Shown here: positions 45,040-56,372 of the stretch, piece after piece
Layout of the letters: the number at the start of each line of letters is the position of its first letter
How positions within the stretch are numbered: position 1 is the first letter of the stretch
From: Antitrichia curtipendula
Lineage: Eukaryota; Streptophyta; Bryopsida; Hypnales; Leucodontaceae
Assembly: GCA_951230915.1 (NCBI GenBank)
Contig: OX579633.1
Location: forward strand, 5,208,001-5,272,000
Reading direction: 5' to 3'
Length of the DNA stretch: 64,000 bases
Translations under genes and position numbers: made by a program
Notes under the pieces: model-generated
Databases searched by the model: none
Told to the model about the DNA's origin: nothing
Seen by the model: the letters and a program-made list of their open reading frames with translations, nothing else

Positions 45040-47331
45040 ATGGGGTCTCTAGCTGCAGGGAGTGAGTGGGCGGAATCGCCGCACGTCGTGCTGGTCCCGC
45101 ATTCCTCATCGGGTCATATCATCCCGTGTCTGCAATTCGCGCGGCGTTTGGCAACCGCGGGCGTCGTCGCCACCGTCGTCACCTCGGACAAGCATCTCCT
45201 GGAGCTTCGAGCTTCTCTCGGGACCACGGATTTCACCTCGCAAGAAGGCTACCCTCTGCGCATCGTCGGCTTGCGTGACAAGACTTCGCTCGAGCTCTCC
45301 CACAGGGAATGGCTGGATCGAGTGCGAGAGGTTCCTTCGGAGGAGCGTCGCGTGGTTGATCTCTTGGAATCGCTCATCAGGGATCTCACCTCACCGGCGG
45401 CGCACTCCCTCCGCGGGGTGCACCCCGCGACTCCACCGGTGTGCATTTTACATGACATGTTTGAGTGTTGGTCGCAAGACGTGGCGGACCGGTTGCAGAT
45501 TGCGAAGCATTTGCTGTACGTCTCCCCTGCCTCAGCGCTGTCTTGCGCATTGCAGTCGCAGCGTCTCTTCGAAAAAGGACTGGTTCCCATCACTCACGAA
45601 ACGAGAGAGCTCGTTTTCGATGACATTCCCGGTCTCCCACCAACAGCAGCGTTGGATCTCCCCATGCCGTTTCTGAATGCGTCCATGTACGATTGGATGC
45701 GGCTCCGTCACGACCGATTCCGAGAAGCCGACGTGATCCTGCTCAACACATTCTACGATCTCGAGAAGCCCGTGCTGGACGCCTTGCGGAACGACGTCCT
45801 GGGATCCCCAGATGTGCGAGCGAAGTGTGTTCTCGACATTGGACCATTCCGATCAGAGTTTTTTGTCAACGATGACCACGAATCGCAGGAGGAGACCGAT
45901 CCCGACCCCTGTCTCAGCTGGCTAGACACGCGAGATTCGAATTCTGTTTTATACGTTTCGTTTGGAAGCAATGCGACGCACTCGGCAGACCAGTTGCGGG
46001 AGCTCGCGCTGGGATTAGAGGCGAGTGGGGTGTCGTTTCTGTGGATTGTGCGACCACCGGACGCACCCAGATTCTCTGCGGTGTCCGAAACAGAGTCCGT
46101 GACGGAGTTTCTTCCAGTAGGGTTCGAGGAGCGCGTGCGGGAGCGCGGGCTGTGCTACTCCGGATGGGCGCCGCAAATGCGGATCCTCAAGCATCCGTCA
46201 GTGGGTGGGTTTCTGAGCCACTGTGGGTGGAATTCGACGCTGGAGTCGGTCTGCGCTGGTGTGCCCGTGCTGGCGTGGCCAATTTTCTCCGAGCAGTATC
46301 TGAATCGCAGGTTTGTTCAATTCCTGTCTTGGCACCAGAGGAATTTTAAAAAGTTCGTAGACTGAATTCCATAACTGTCCATCTATAAACTGTGCAGCAA
46401 TGGAATTCACAATGGAATTTTTCACAGCTTCAGTTTGGAATAGAGCTCGAAATTTCATACGGTCCCTAAGTATTTTAGATTTATGATACCTCATAAGCCA
46501 AAGCAAGCCAAAGCATATAGCTTATAAATCCCGCATACCCACAAATAGCCACAAATGGGATCAAATTAAATAGCCACAAATGCAAATGAGTGTTTGCATA
46601 ACTGTTGGTTGCATTCATTGAAAACAAAGCAATTGAGATTGTGCCACATAATTCATAAAAAAAGTGAAGGAGACCAGAAGATATAACACAATCAAACCTC
46701 TATGCTTGATATCTCATATATATTAGAGAATTTCACCCCTTTCTAGATCTTCAAATTTTTTCAAAGAGAAATGTTAGATGTGAAAGGTTAATAGTTCTTT
46801 AGAACATTCTTTGCAAATATACCTTACAATATGTTAGAATAGTTTAAAAGTTGATAAATTAGAATATACATTATTCTTGATAGCTAAGAAGATAGTTTAT
46901 GAGTTGAATATTTATCATTTGTTACAAGTTGTAATGTATTAATATATTAGAAATCTTCTACTTCCTACTTCTTGCATGTATAGAGGTTCAACAATTCTCA
47001 AGTCTAATCTTCGGTTGCTACCTCTTCTGGAATATGGTACAGATTTCTGGTGGACACGATGAAGGTGGCGCTTGAGTTGGTGGGAAGAGAATACACTCAA
47101 AAGGAATTAGAGAGCGAGGATGTAATGCCTGAGCGGTTTGTGACCAAAGAAGAGATCGAGAAGAAGGCTAAAAGCTTGATGCATGACCCACAAAACAAAG
47201 TTCTACGAGAGAATGCACAAAAATTGAAGGCCAAAGCTCATAAAGTCGGAGATTTCGGAGGATCGTCACACGAAAATTTTGAAGCCTATATTCGTCTCCT
47301 TCACAATAGTCTCTCAGCATCAACATGTTGA
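45040..47331 (+). CDS. Family-1 UDP-glycosyltransferase, two exons
   Basis: Exon 1 is 45040-46310 and exon 2 is 47043-47331. The intron starts GTTTGT and ends TACAG; splicing joins CGCAG to ATTTCTGG and keeps the frame, giving about 519 residues. UGTs move a sugar from UDP-sugar to hormones or secondary metabolites in the cytosol. The N-terminal half has PHSSSGHIIP with catalytic His26 and ILHDMFECW with the partner Asp139. The C-terminal PSPG box (about residues 372-415) runs from GWAPQMRILKHPSVGGFLSH through HCGWNSTLE to PIFSEQ. Exon 2 encodes the usual tail (VTKEEIEKKAKSLM, GGSSHENFEAYIRLL). Exon 1 alone would read into the intron and stop at 46365, which would truncate the protein. Exon 1 is far more G+C-rich than exon 2 and the flanks. 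The acceptor sugar substrate cannot be deduced. Confidence 0.9.
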
Positions 47332-48056
47332 TTGTATGGAAGTACAGTTGAATGATTTTGTACAAATTCACTGTATTTATTGAATTGTATATTTTTGAAA
47401 GATCTTCGAGAAGGTCTTTAGAAATGTTGTAATCTTGGTTGTTAGTGCAACTTGCAACGGTTATAAAGGCTATTACAATTAATTTGTATTGAGAACTTTC
47501 AATTGTGCATATGGTCGTTGGTTTACATTTGGTACTTGGAAGTTCACACCCATTATTTGCATAAAGAGTGAGTGCTTAGTCATAAGACTATCTAAAGTTT
47601 TAGGAAATGACAAATTTTGAAAGCATGCTTACGTTTCTTGGGATGTAAAGTTGGCAGGAAATTTTAAACAAAAAATATAGTTGGATTTTTAATATAAAGA
47701 ACACGTGCCAACATGTTTCAATTCAAACACCTTATCTTGCATATAGGTTGTTGCAACTTGCAAGTAACACCTATTGTTTGTGTCTCAAAACGGCCTATTT
47801 CAGTGAATACTATGACTTTTGAAAACAATATAATATGGATAATTTGTAAAGCATTGAAAACAATACGTCTTCAAAAATTCAAACTTAGAAAATTTTATTT
47901 CTAAAAGTTATGCAAAAAAATGACACTAGAAAATGCCAAGAAAATGGACATTTTGACATTTGATTTTTAAAAAATAGTAAAAATATTCAAAAATAAATAA
48001 GTACATTTCTCCTAACTTGAAGGTGCTCCTTCCCAACCATTTTCATGTTTGGATCT
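47332..48056. other. Intergenic, UGT 3' side
   Basis: This is AT-rich DNA after the UGT stop. The first 150 bases presumably hold the 3' UTR; no exact polyadenylation signal was chosen. Nothing else was recognised. Confidence 0.4.
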
Positions 48057-48640
48057 CAGGGGGGTCATTTAGAGTATCCATTAGAAACCACGTGCAAACA
48101 AAATTTTGGACCTCCTATATATTTTTTGAATTTAAAATTAAAAAATTAAAAAAACATTAATAGATTTTCCTACATTGAAAGTTTATGTTTTGAATTATTG
48201 ATATTTTTATTTGTTAATAATAATCAGTTACAAATTTTTGAAATAAAAAGATATACTATAGAACTAAAAAAATAACTTTTATCCCCCTATATTATATAAA
48301 AAAAAATTGTCTAAACAATAAACAAAAAATTCCTAAAAATAATTCTCTATTGAAAGCTCATTTTGAGTTGAATATTGGTTCAATGGTCATCTAAATGTGT
48401 TCTCTATAATTATTTGAGTTGAAAAACATGCCATTTTAGTTCATTTTCAACCTCTTTTAGAAATCATTTCATATTTTATTTGAGTTGGAAATTTTGGCAA
48501 TCTAAACCTATAGTCATTATTAAACAATGCTCAAAATTTTAGGTTGAAATTATAGTTTATTAGAAACCACTTGTTCGCATATGGTTTGTTATAGTAGAAC
48601 TAAGTGCACTCTCCGAGGTTTGGAGAAAAAAATTGTGTTA
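48057..48640 (+). repeat. Dispersed noncoding repeat D, copy 1
   Basis: It is very similar to 59330-59867 in the same orientation. Shared phrases include TTAGAGTATCCATTAGAAAC, TGAAAGTTTATGTTTTGAAT, TTTTGAGTTGAATATTG and TTAGAAACCACTTGTTCGCA. The copies end together at GAACTAAGTGC. No terminal inverted repeat or ORF was found. The type of element is unknown. Confidence 0.75.
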
Positions 48641-49129
48641 TGTTTAAACTATGTTTAAGTAATTGTAATTGCTACTAACAAATAAGATGAAGTTTTGAAT
48701 TTTTGAGAAAAGGCATCAAAGGTAGGAAATAACAATCTATGTCAATGTCTACAATTAAACTATTAAACAATTAGAGTCATATTTTGTCCTACTTAGTAAG
48801 GGAAAACATCTTATTGAACCACTCATTTTATTAACTCTAACCTCAATGTCCAAATTACTTTCTTTCTTGTATTCTAAATTATTGTTAGCATTGCTACAAA
48901 TGATCCATCATTTAAAAACCACAAAAAATGTTCAAAGTAAAACATTATAGTTTGGATTTACAGTTGTAATTGCTCTCTACATTGGTACACATAACACATA
49001 CATTCACGTGCATTGAAATTGTGTAGGCTTGCCAATTTCTATAACCAATTATAACTCCTATATATTCTAGACTCCCATGCATAGTGCATCCAATGAAAAT
49101 CACCTTCCGCAATTTTTTTGTAATTTATA
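48641..49129. other. Intergenic, 3' side of F-box/kelch copy 1
   Basis: AT-rich DNA without a recognised gene. The last 100-200 bases probably hold the 3' UTR of the reverse-strand F-box gene. Confidence 0.4.
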
Positions 49130-50347
49130 CTACACCTTGCTACTAAACATATGGTCTATTGCAAAAGATATAGGATTCAAACTAAATAATCCCAATTCGC
49201 CTCCAAATCCTTCAGGTAAGGATGGAAGAACTTCGCACTTCTCTTGATCTCCAATATCAAAAATGTCCCCACTGTGATCCACGGTGTTGTAGATGCACAA
49301 TTGCGATTCACTAAATGGAACCAATGCAAATTCTGGATACACTTCCAAACTCCGACCGCCACTCTTCATCTTCTTCAAAACATTCACAAGCACGAAACTA
49401 GTGTCTCCTTCACTTGGAGTCCACTCAATTCTATCAACCCAATGCTCCGTAACTACGCCATTGTCTCGCTCAGAGAACAAAAACAATTCACCATTGTTTT
49501 CCACCAGCTGAAGAATGGTAGAGATTGGCAAAGCTTCAGTAGTCCATTTTGTCGACCACATTCCTTCTTCCACGTTGTATCCCAAAATGCCTTTCACTAT
49601 TTGATCACCAAGCTCCAAAAATCCAACGCAAAAAATGTTGCCATTTTGAAACACACCACATTGATATTCATTCAATGCAAAAACTGGCCCAGGAAGATCC
49701 CCCACTCTCTCCCATTGCCCAGTTCGAGAATCATACAATTCTGTAATTCTTGACAAACTCTCATCACCTGATGCGGAACTACCTGCTACTAGTATGTGGT
49801 ATGATTTTGAGGACTGATCCACATACATGTGCATCAAAACAGGGTTCCGTCGATGGAGCAACGGAGGAAGCTCCTTCCATTGTTGAGTGAGAGGATTGAA
49901 GACAATTAACCGCTCCTCATGTGTCAACTTGGAGAAATTCATGCACACTAGCCCCTCCTTGGCACAAAAGAGAAATTGCTTGAACAAATCCGGGTCAGGG
50001 TCACAATTGGGAGGAAGGAATGTGAGAGGAGGTAACTTTCGCCACTTGCCTTTCTGTTCGGTTGTTGAATTGGAGTTTGGATCAAATGCTGCCCACTGCC
50101 AGACTCCGTTGTGGATGAAGAAAGAGCACGCTGTGAACACAGGCTTGGCCTTGAGTGATAGCGCTTGAAAGAACTCCACGTTGTCGATCAAAGCTCTCCA
50201 GTTCTTGGAGACGGTCTTCAGCTTGACTATATCTTCGTGATCGAGGTGCTCCACTATACGTCCCTTGACTTCAGGGAGCAAACTATCCAGCTCGAGTTTC
50301 TGGAGCGAGCCGTTGACGGTAGCTGAAGATGTCTCGGAAGTCGTCAT
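49130..50347 (-). CDS. F-box/kelch-repeat protein, copy 1
   Basis: The single-exon gene encodes 405 residues. The start at 50347 (MTTSETSS) is chosen because copy 3 starts the same way; an upstream ATG at 50401 would add 18 residues. Residues 21-57 (LDSLLPEVKGRIVEHLDHED and on to VSKNWRALI) form the F-box, which binds SKP1 in SCF ubiquitin ligases. The rest has kelch-like units with NPLTQQWKELPP (151-162), ITELYDSRTGQWERVGDLPG (201-220) and GYNVEEGMW (256-264), expected to fold as a beta-propeller that picks the substrate. The C-terminus (AIDHMFSSKV) differs from copies 2 and 3. A TATAAATAG lies about 85 bases upstream of the ATG. The substrate is unknown. Confidence 0.88.
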   Translation of the reverse strand: MTTSETSSATVNGSLQKLELDSLLPEVKGRIVEHLDHEDIVKLKTVSKNWRALIDNVEFFQALSLKAKPVFTACSFFIHNGVWQWAAFDPNSNSTTEQKGKWRKLPPLTFLPPNCDPDPDLFKQFLFCAKEGLVCMNFSKLTHEERLIVFNPLTQQWKELPPLLHRRNPVLMHMYVDQSSKSYHILVAGSSASGDESLSRITELYDSRTGQWERVGDLPGPVFALNEYQCGVFQNGNIFCVGFLELGDQIVKGILGYNVEEGMWSTKWTTEALPISTILQLVENNGELFLFSERDNGVVTEHWVDRIEWTPSEGDTSFVLVNVLKKMKSGGRSLEVYPEFALVPFSESQLCIYNTVDHSGDIFDIGDQEKCEVLPSLPEGFGGELGLFSLNPISFAIDHMFSSKV

Positions 50348-50429
50348 GTACGTATCTTTGAGCAGAGAGTGTTGTAGACGTGTTTCTGTGGGGAATAGCA
50401 AAACTATACGCCCGAAACGGTTTTCACTC

Positions 50430-50438
50430 TATTTATAC
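50430..50438 (-). promoter_or_regulatory. TATA box of F-box/kelch copy 1
   Basis: TATAAATAG reads on the reverse strand, about 83 bases upstream of the start codon. It is embedded in a block (CGTTTCG, TATAAATAG, AGTGAAAACCGTTTCGGGCG) that is conserved upstream of copy 3. Confidence 0.65.
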
Positions 50439-50479
50439 GAAACAGGTGGTGTGTCGCGCACGCCTGCAGAAAATTCCTG

Positions 50480-51744
50480 AAATTTCTGGAGAGTTCGAAT
50501 TCGTGAAACTCGCTCGGCGAGCTCTAGAATCTGGAGGCGTGGGCCGGTGGAGCCTGCCGATCATCGCTGGAATGGGCGTTCCCCGACTCACCTGGAAGCC
50601 TGCCCTTACTAAGTTAAGAGATCGAATGCTGTCGACTTAAGCGGCGAGAATGGATGTCTTTTGAGATGCCCCGAGTGCTCCTTCGCTCCACGAAACCCTA
50701 GTTTGCATTCTCGACGGAAATTTTCACAAAAAGATTCCTGCACACTTCGGAGGCAAGTTTCCGGGTTCTTCGACAGGAGTTTCTCAAATGAATATTCTGG
50801 AATGCGTGATTGCAAAGGCATATCCGCCAACCCTGCTTTTACGGAGTTGTGAGTATATTCTGTTTCGGTTCGTACAGAGAACGTGCTGTGATAGATAGAT
50901 TCTTGGTTTGTACGCATTGCTGGTTTGAAGGCTTGGCTATGCAAAATTGCAAGCTCTATCTATCATCTAGCGCAGATGGTTGCTCTTCTTGAAGCTCCTT
51001 GTATGTTTCGTGCTTTCTAAGGAGCCGAGACTTTCCAATTTTATGATATTTCTCTGTTTCGAAGTGCCTTGTCGTGAAGTTTTAGCAGTTGGGGTTTCTG
51101 AAATTGTAGCGGCCTTGTCGGGATCGTGAGAGAGATTACGCATGTAAACACGGACTGCTGTCTGTCGTGCATCTGAGCAAATCCCTCTGGGGTGCCGTCG
51201 TACATATCTGCAATTTGCAAAAGCTCTCAAATTCTTATCTGCACGGGATTTACGTGATAAGTTTTCAATCGTAGTAATCGCTTCAAAAGAGATAAGTGAG
51301 CACAATTGCAGAATGATTCTTTCACGACAGAATGGTTCTTTCAGGATAACGTCAAGCGTCAAGCGTCAAGCGCAATGTTATATCCATGGTTTTCAAAACA
51401 AGAATGGTGTGACCGTGAGGCTCTATCCACTCCAACCAAACCCTAACCATGTTGTGTAGTGTAAATGCAGTTGTAGATAGGATTTGAAAACTCGGATTTG
51501 TTGATTTTTAAACCAAAGAGTTGATGCTATGGTCTTTGTCCAAAGGATAGAGCCAATAAAAACTTGAACTACTTTTACCATGGATATAAACACCCTCCTC
51601 CAAATGAAGGGGACAATACCCTCGTGAGTTGAATAAGTGTGCAAGATGCACTCAACTACAAATTCCATTTGAGACCTTGCGTACAGTTTTCAGCAACTAA
51701 GATACGGACAAACAACTTTTGAGTTCCAACATTGTAAAGATTGT
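50480..51744. other. Intergenic, upstream of F-box/kelch copy 1
   Basis: The first kilobase is less AT-rich than the surroundings and has several overlapping short open frames on both strands, none with a recognised domain. A threefold CGTCAAG repeat lies at about 51350-51371. It may be promoter plus decayed coding or repeat sequence. Confidence 0.35.
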
Positions 51745-53000
51745 GAAATCAAATTGCTCTCAAAATATTCAAAATTTTATAAACCATAAAATGAAATGGA
51801 AAGCTTAAACAATCTACTTTCACGTTATATAATATTTTCACATAGAAAAATATAAAATATTTATCAATTTGAATCTTTTTGGTATAATATCTACCACCTT
51901 GAGCATCAATAAAAACCTTCATTCTATGAGGCATTGTGGAAATGTAAAAACATCAAGCACATCTTTGGAGACTCTTTTTCATGCACATTAAATTGTAGCA
52001 TCAATTTTCCTATGTTCCGTGGCTGGTACTTGAATGTTCTAAACGTGGTCTTCTACAATTTTCTATAGATTCTTCATAGGTTTCAAATTTGGGGAGTTAG
52101 ATGGCCAATTTAATTTTGTCATGTAATGAGTTTCTTTCAACATGTTAGGTAGACAACTGCAATGTATTAGAGCATGTACCATCCTCCATGATAATCATGT
52201 CATTTGGATGATCATGGAGGAAATAAAAGATAAATAATGCTTTTCCATACACAATATAGACAAAATCAATAGCAATTCTCCTACTTTTAAGCATGATGAC
52301 TATGGGAGATTTATTATAGCCTCTAATAGTGCTTCATATCATGATAGAAACATGACTAGAATTAAAGGTAGGACATATGCAATCCCATGAGTACCTACCG
52401 TAAACTCGATGCCAAACTCGTAACATATTACGAGGAAATGGGGGTATAAATGACTTGTCCACAATAACTGCAAAATGACTGTAAAATGACTATTTTGTAG
52501 TCATTGTTGTCGGTGCAGTCATTGTGGACAAATCATTTATACCCCCATTTTCTTATAGTGACAACTACAAATGCTTGCCAACCTTGGAGGATGATTCATC
52601 CATCTATATAACATTCTTCCAATTGTCCATGCTTCAATGCACATGAACTTGAGCAAATGCAAGCCTTTGGACCTTATGTGAAAAGGTTTATAGATTGTAA
52701 TACATTTGTTGAAGCCAATTGTTTGAATATATTTTCGAATTGTCCATTTGCAAATTATTGCCATCAGTGGGGCTTGAAATTGAAGCAAGAAGTGCTAACT
52801 ACCGCTTGTCATGAAAGTTGAGCCTACATCTTCTATCCAAAGGCTTTAGAGACGGATGACAATCTTCCAAAGCTTGATACTCCGTCATAAGATCAAACAC
52901 AATTTGGCATGCTATGCCCAAGTCACGTCCAATTTCAGCACATGAAAGTCCCGCTTTTTGCATACCAACAATACGAGCCTCTGCTTCTACTATGAGAGAT
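51745..53000 (-). pseudogene. Tc1/mariner transposase relic
   Basis: Reading the reverse strand across frames gives a decayed transposase. There is an N-terminal helix-turn-helix with IVGMQKAGLSCAEIGRDLGI (about 52980-52915), a catalytic-Asp box MDESS (near 52590), an EDGTCSNT segment like the usual QDNAPCHT (near 52190) and NWPSNSPNLKPMKNL (near 52110-52065). The last matches WPSQSPDLNPIENLW with the final catalytic Glu changed to Lys. The C-terminal MPHRMKVFIDAQGG (51934 down) matches the SMPRRIxAVIxAKGG end. Many stops and frameshifts occur, and a 115-bp hairpin element interrupts it. It is dead. Terminal inverted repeats were not located. Confidence 0.7.
52436..52550. mobile_element. Small hairpin MITE inserted in the Tc1/mariner relic
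   Basis: The arms 52436-52472 and 52514-52550 are inverted copies of 37 bp with only a few mismatches, starting AAATGGGGGTATAAATGA. The 41-bp spacer contains its own small inverted repeat (AATGACTA ... TAGTCATT). TA dinucleotides flank the copy at about 52429 and 52554, as expected of mariner/Stowaway-type MITEs. It splits the transposase between its MDESS box and the following part. Confidence 0.7.
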
Positions 53001-53869
53001 TGCTACTTCATTGCTAACACAAGAACTGTCACAATTCTTCCTTGGAAAATGACCCTCTAAAATGCAAGCCAACCAAGCTCTCAATTTGAACTCCTCTCTC
53101 CGACAATTTGCATTGGACGAACGTCATAGTGCATAAACACAACTCAATTGTGCTTATACAAGTAGGAATGCACACATATGCACATGCACCTATATATGAT
53201 TTGAGATTGCCGAAACAACACATTTAGTGCCCTCACCAAGTGAATGCGACTTTTTTTCACCTAATCGTTGATTTGTCATAGAGACATTGAAATCAATGTA
53301 ATGTAACCTTTGCCACTTGACAACAACCACAATATACATGTAACCAACCACTCTTGGAGTCGCATGCAATTTTTTTGAGACAAGATTATTGTGCATACAC
53401 GTGAAGTTCATCACAATACTGCTTCATGAAAGGCTCCAGGAATAGTGTCCATAACTTAACTGCCGGATCCTTGTTGCTCCTCCAAGACGATGTTCCAATC
53501 AACACGTGTATCCAAGACGATGTTCCAATCAACAAGAAAATGAATCCAGGTTGAGATAGAACCAGGCTACCTGATTCTCGGCTGAAATCCCGATAAGTGT
53601 CTGATAACCCCAAATGATCCTGGAAATTCTTGCAATTCCGTTGCTCACGCAGCGCAGGTCAGGAGAGACCTTCCGATTTGTCTGTGTCGAGGATCACACC
53701 AAACATTCTTTTGCCTTAAAACAATTCGGACACACGCATGATGTTTCGTGGCAAATCATAGGTTGGCCTGGAATGTTCCACAATGTCCGCCGTCTTCCCT
53801 CCTGCGTCACCTGGAGACGAATTTAGTCCTCCGGACTGTTCCGCAGTGCCGTGCAGAATGTCAGCTGTC
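53001..53869. other. Intergenic with a 31-bp direct duplication
   Basis: No gene was recognised. The phrase TCCAAGACGATGTTCCAATC occurs at about 53480 and again at 53511, a tandem 31-bp duplication. Short open frames here have no domain. Confidence 0.45.
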
Positions 53870-53873
53870 TTAA

Positions 53874-54110
53874 CACCTAGTGAAAAGGATTGGGACCCTT
53901 TTCAGTAATTTTCTCAAAAAACACACTCAAAGCTGCAATTTCTATTGCAATGTGCAGAACTTTTAAAACCAATTTCTTTTTTTGCATCTAACCACAGGAT
54001 CTTGCATTTAACTAGCTAGTACGAAATTGTGTGGAAATTTTTTCAGAAACTTGTATCAAGTAGATTGTAAGATATTTGCAATCAAAGTGAAGAAAAACGT
54101 TTTTTTTTCT
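53874..54110 (-). mobile_element. Family A element copy 5, partial, TTAA at left end
   Basis: TTAA (53870-53873) precedes CACCTAGTGAAAAGG, a decayed version of CCCCTAAAGG. The following 200 bp match the family A end inverted, with AAACACACTCAAAGCTGCAA, ATCTTGCATTTAACTAGCTA and AGATTGTAAGATATTTGCAA. The other end was not found. Confidence 0.5.
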
Positions 54111-55154
54111 TTTTTCTTGAACCTTGTTTGGTTAGAATTTAAGACTTTGAGTATTTTTTATTAAAAAATATTGCAAAATCGATTTTGAATTTTGAATTTT
54201 GAATGTTGAAGAATTAAGTTGAGAGTCTTGTGAAAAACATTCACAAGAAAAAAATTTGATTTTTATTCTTACAGAAATTGTTAAGTAGAAACAAGTATGA
54301 GATATAAGGAAAAAATATATTAAGAATAGCTCTCACTTGATCTGTTATATATTACAATCTTTATTCACACAACACCACGTCAAATGGATGTAGTTTGCTA
54401 AACTACATTAGGTTATATAATTTAGTCTTGTTTGGCAACCTTAAGCTATTCGAGACTTCAATTTGGGTGGTACTTCATGTAGAAGTTAATTATTTGTTTA
54501 TATCAACTAGGGTTTGGGGTATTTAAATTTGGAGGCTCCCTTGACTTTCCATTCTTTGTCAAGTCAAGCTTTGTTTGTGTTTTAAAGAGAGAAAGCTCTT
54601 TTGTTGTGGATTTGTGCCTATAATAATTTAGTCATTTATAATCCTTTGAGCTTTTTCTTTGATGCATGTGCATTCTTCAATTCTCAATTAGTATAGTGAG
54701 AGCTGCTTGACCACTTGTGTGTTGTAGATAAGTTCTTCATTCCTTGAGATTGTTGTTTTTATGTATTCTTGTTTAAATTTTACATTCATATTAGATGTAG
54801 TTTCAATATATTACAAGATCTATTATATATTGCAATTTTTATTCACACAAAATCTTTGAAAAATGTCTATATGATTTTAAGCATTTTACAAATTTGAGTA
54901 TTTAGTACAATCTTCTTTGAAAATCTTTATAGTTTTTGGAAAACATCCTTGGACACTTACCAAAAAAACTCAAGTGTTGAAATAAAAAATGTCAACAAAA
55001 TTTTATTGAAAATTATATAAACATACCATGAAAAAAAACACACCATACATAAGATATAACACACAAATTCACAATTTGATAAACAACTATAACACCAATG
55101 TCAAACAATGTTTGAGATGGAGCACTATTATTTATCAATTGCTTGTAAATTATG
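54111..55154. other. AT-rich intergenic, 3' side of F-box/kelch copy 2
   Basis: No gene was recognised. ATATTACAATCTTTATTCACAC near 54349 and ATATTGCAATTTTTATTCACAC near 54828 are two copies of one short phrase about 480 bp apart, perhaps a duplicated segment or the ends of a small repeat. The last 90 bases share sequence with the 3' flank of copy 3. Confidence 0.4.
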
Positions 55155-56372
55155 CTAAATTATGCTATTAAATCGAGGCTCTATTGCAAAAGATATAGGA
55201 TTCAAACTAAATAATCCCAATTCGCCTCCAAATCCTTCAGGTAAGGATGGAAGAACTTCGCACTTCTCTTGATCTCCAATATCAAAAATGTCCCCACTGT
55301 GATCCACGGTGTTGTAGATGCACAATTGCGATTCACTAAATGGAACCAATGCAAATTCTGGATACACTTCCAAACTCCGACCGCCACTCTTCATCTTCTT
55401 CAAAACATTCACAAGCACGAAACTAGTGTCTCCTTCACTTGGAGTCCACTCAATTCTATCAACCCAATGCTCCGTAACTACACCATTGTCTCGCTCGGAG
55501 AACAAAAACAATTCACCATTGTTTTCCACCAGCTGAAGAATGGTAGAGATTGGCAAAGCTTCAGTAGTCCATTTTGTCGACCACATTCCTTCTTCCACGT
55601 TGTATCCCAAAATGCCTTTCACTATTTGATCACCAAGCTCCAAAAATCCAACACAAAAAATGTTGCCATTTTGAAATACACCACATTGATATTCATTCAA
55701 TGCAAAAACTGGCCCAGGAAGATCCCCCACTCTCTCCCATTGCCCAGTTCGAGAATCATACAATTCTGTAATTCTAGACAAACTCTCATCACCTGATGCG
55801 GAACTACCTGCTACTAGTATGTGGTATGATTTTGAGGACTGATCCACATACATGTGCATCAAAACAGGGTTCCGTCGATGGAGCAACGGAGGAAGCTCCT
55901 TCCATTGTTGAGTGAGAGGATTGAAGACAATTAACCGCTCCTCATGTGTCAACTTGGAGAAATTCATGCACACTAGCCCCTCCTTGGCACAAAAGAGAAA
56001 TTGCTTGAACAAATCCGGGTCAGGGTCACAATTGGGAGGAAGGAATGTGAGAGGAGGTAACTTTCGCCACTTGCCTTTCTGTTCGGTTGTTGAATTGGAG
56101 TTTGGATCAAATGCTGCCCACTGCCAGACTCCGTTGTGGATGAAGAAAGAGCACGCTGTGAACACAGGCTTGGCCTTGAGTGATAGCGCTTGAAAGAACT
56201 CCACGTTGTCGATCAAAGTTTTCCAATTCTTAGAGACAATCTTTAGCTTAAATATATCTTCGTGATCAAGGTGCTCCAGTATATGTCCTTTAACTTCAAG
56301 GAGTAAGCCATCCAACTTATCCAAATTGTCCTCCAATGGTCGGATGTCAACATGTGAGGCTTGGGTTGACAA
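55155..56372 (-). CDS. F-box/kelch-repeat protein, copy 2 (no in-frame ATG; probably last exon)
   Basis: The open frame gives about 405 residues, but its first codon is TTG and there is a stop just upstream in frame. The stop overlaps GTATTGTATAG, a plausible splice acceptor, so the start codon is probably in an upstream exon not identified with confidence. The F-box is present (LLLEVKGHILEHLDHEDIFK onward). From LIDNVEFFQ to NPISFAI the protein is identical to copy 1, while the first 55 residues and DNA beyond 56219 diverge strongly. The C-terminus AIEPRFNSII equals that of copy 3. It should act as an SCF substrate receptor like the others, if expressed. Confidence 0.75.
   Translation of the reverse strand: MSTQASHVDIRPLEDNLDKLDGLLLEVKGHILEHLDHEDIFKLKIVSKNWKTLIDNVEFFQALSLKAKPVFTACSFFIHNGVWQWAAFDPNSNSTTEQKGKWRKLPPLTFLPPNCDPDPDLFKQFLFCAKEGLVCMNFSKLTHEERLIVFNPLTQQWKELPPLLHRRNPVLMHMYVDQSSKSYHILVAGSSASGDESLSRITELYDSRTGQWERVGDLPGPVFALNEYQCGVFQNGNIFCVGFLELGDQIVKGILGYNVEEGMWSTKWTTEALPISTILQLVENNGELFLFSERDNGVVTEHWVDRIEWTPSEGDTSFVLVNVLKKMKSGGRSLEVYPEFALVPFSESQLCIYNTVDHSGDIFDIGDQEKCEVLPSLPEGFGGELGLFSLNPISFAIEPRFNSII

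Noticed and set aside
45062..45676. A 204-residue open frame overlapping the UGT
   Set aside because: Out-of-frame reading of a G+C-rich exon that has few stops; the UGT frame holds all family motifs.
47050..47331. Separate small gene after the UGT
   Set aside because: It is the second exon of the UGT: the splice borders and the C-terminal UGT tail fit exactly.
49244..50168. Forward-strand open frames of up to 169-175 residues over each F-box gene (also at 55269-56193 and 62776-63700)
   Set aside because: They are antisense shadows of the reverse-strand F-box/kelch genes: they repeat in all three copies only because the DNA is duplicated, and they carry no domain.
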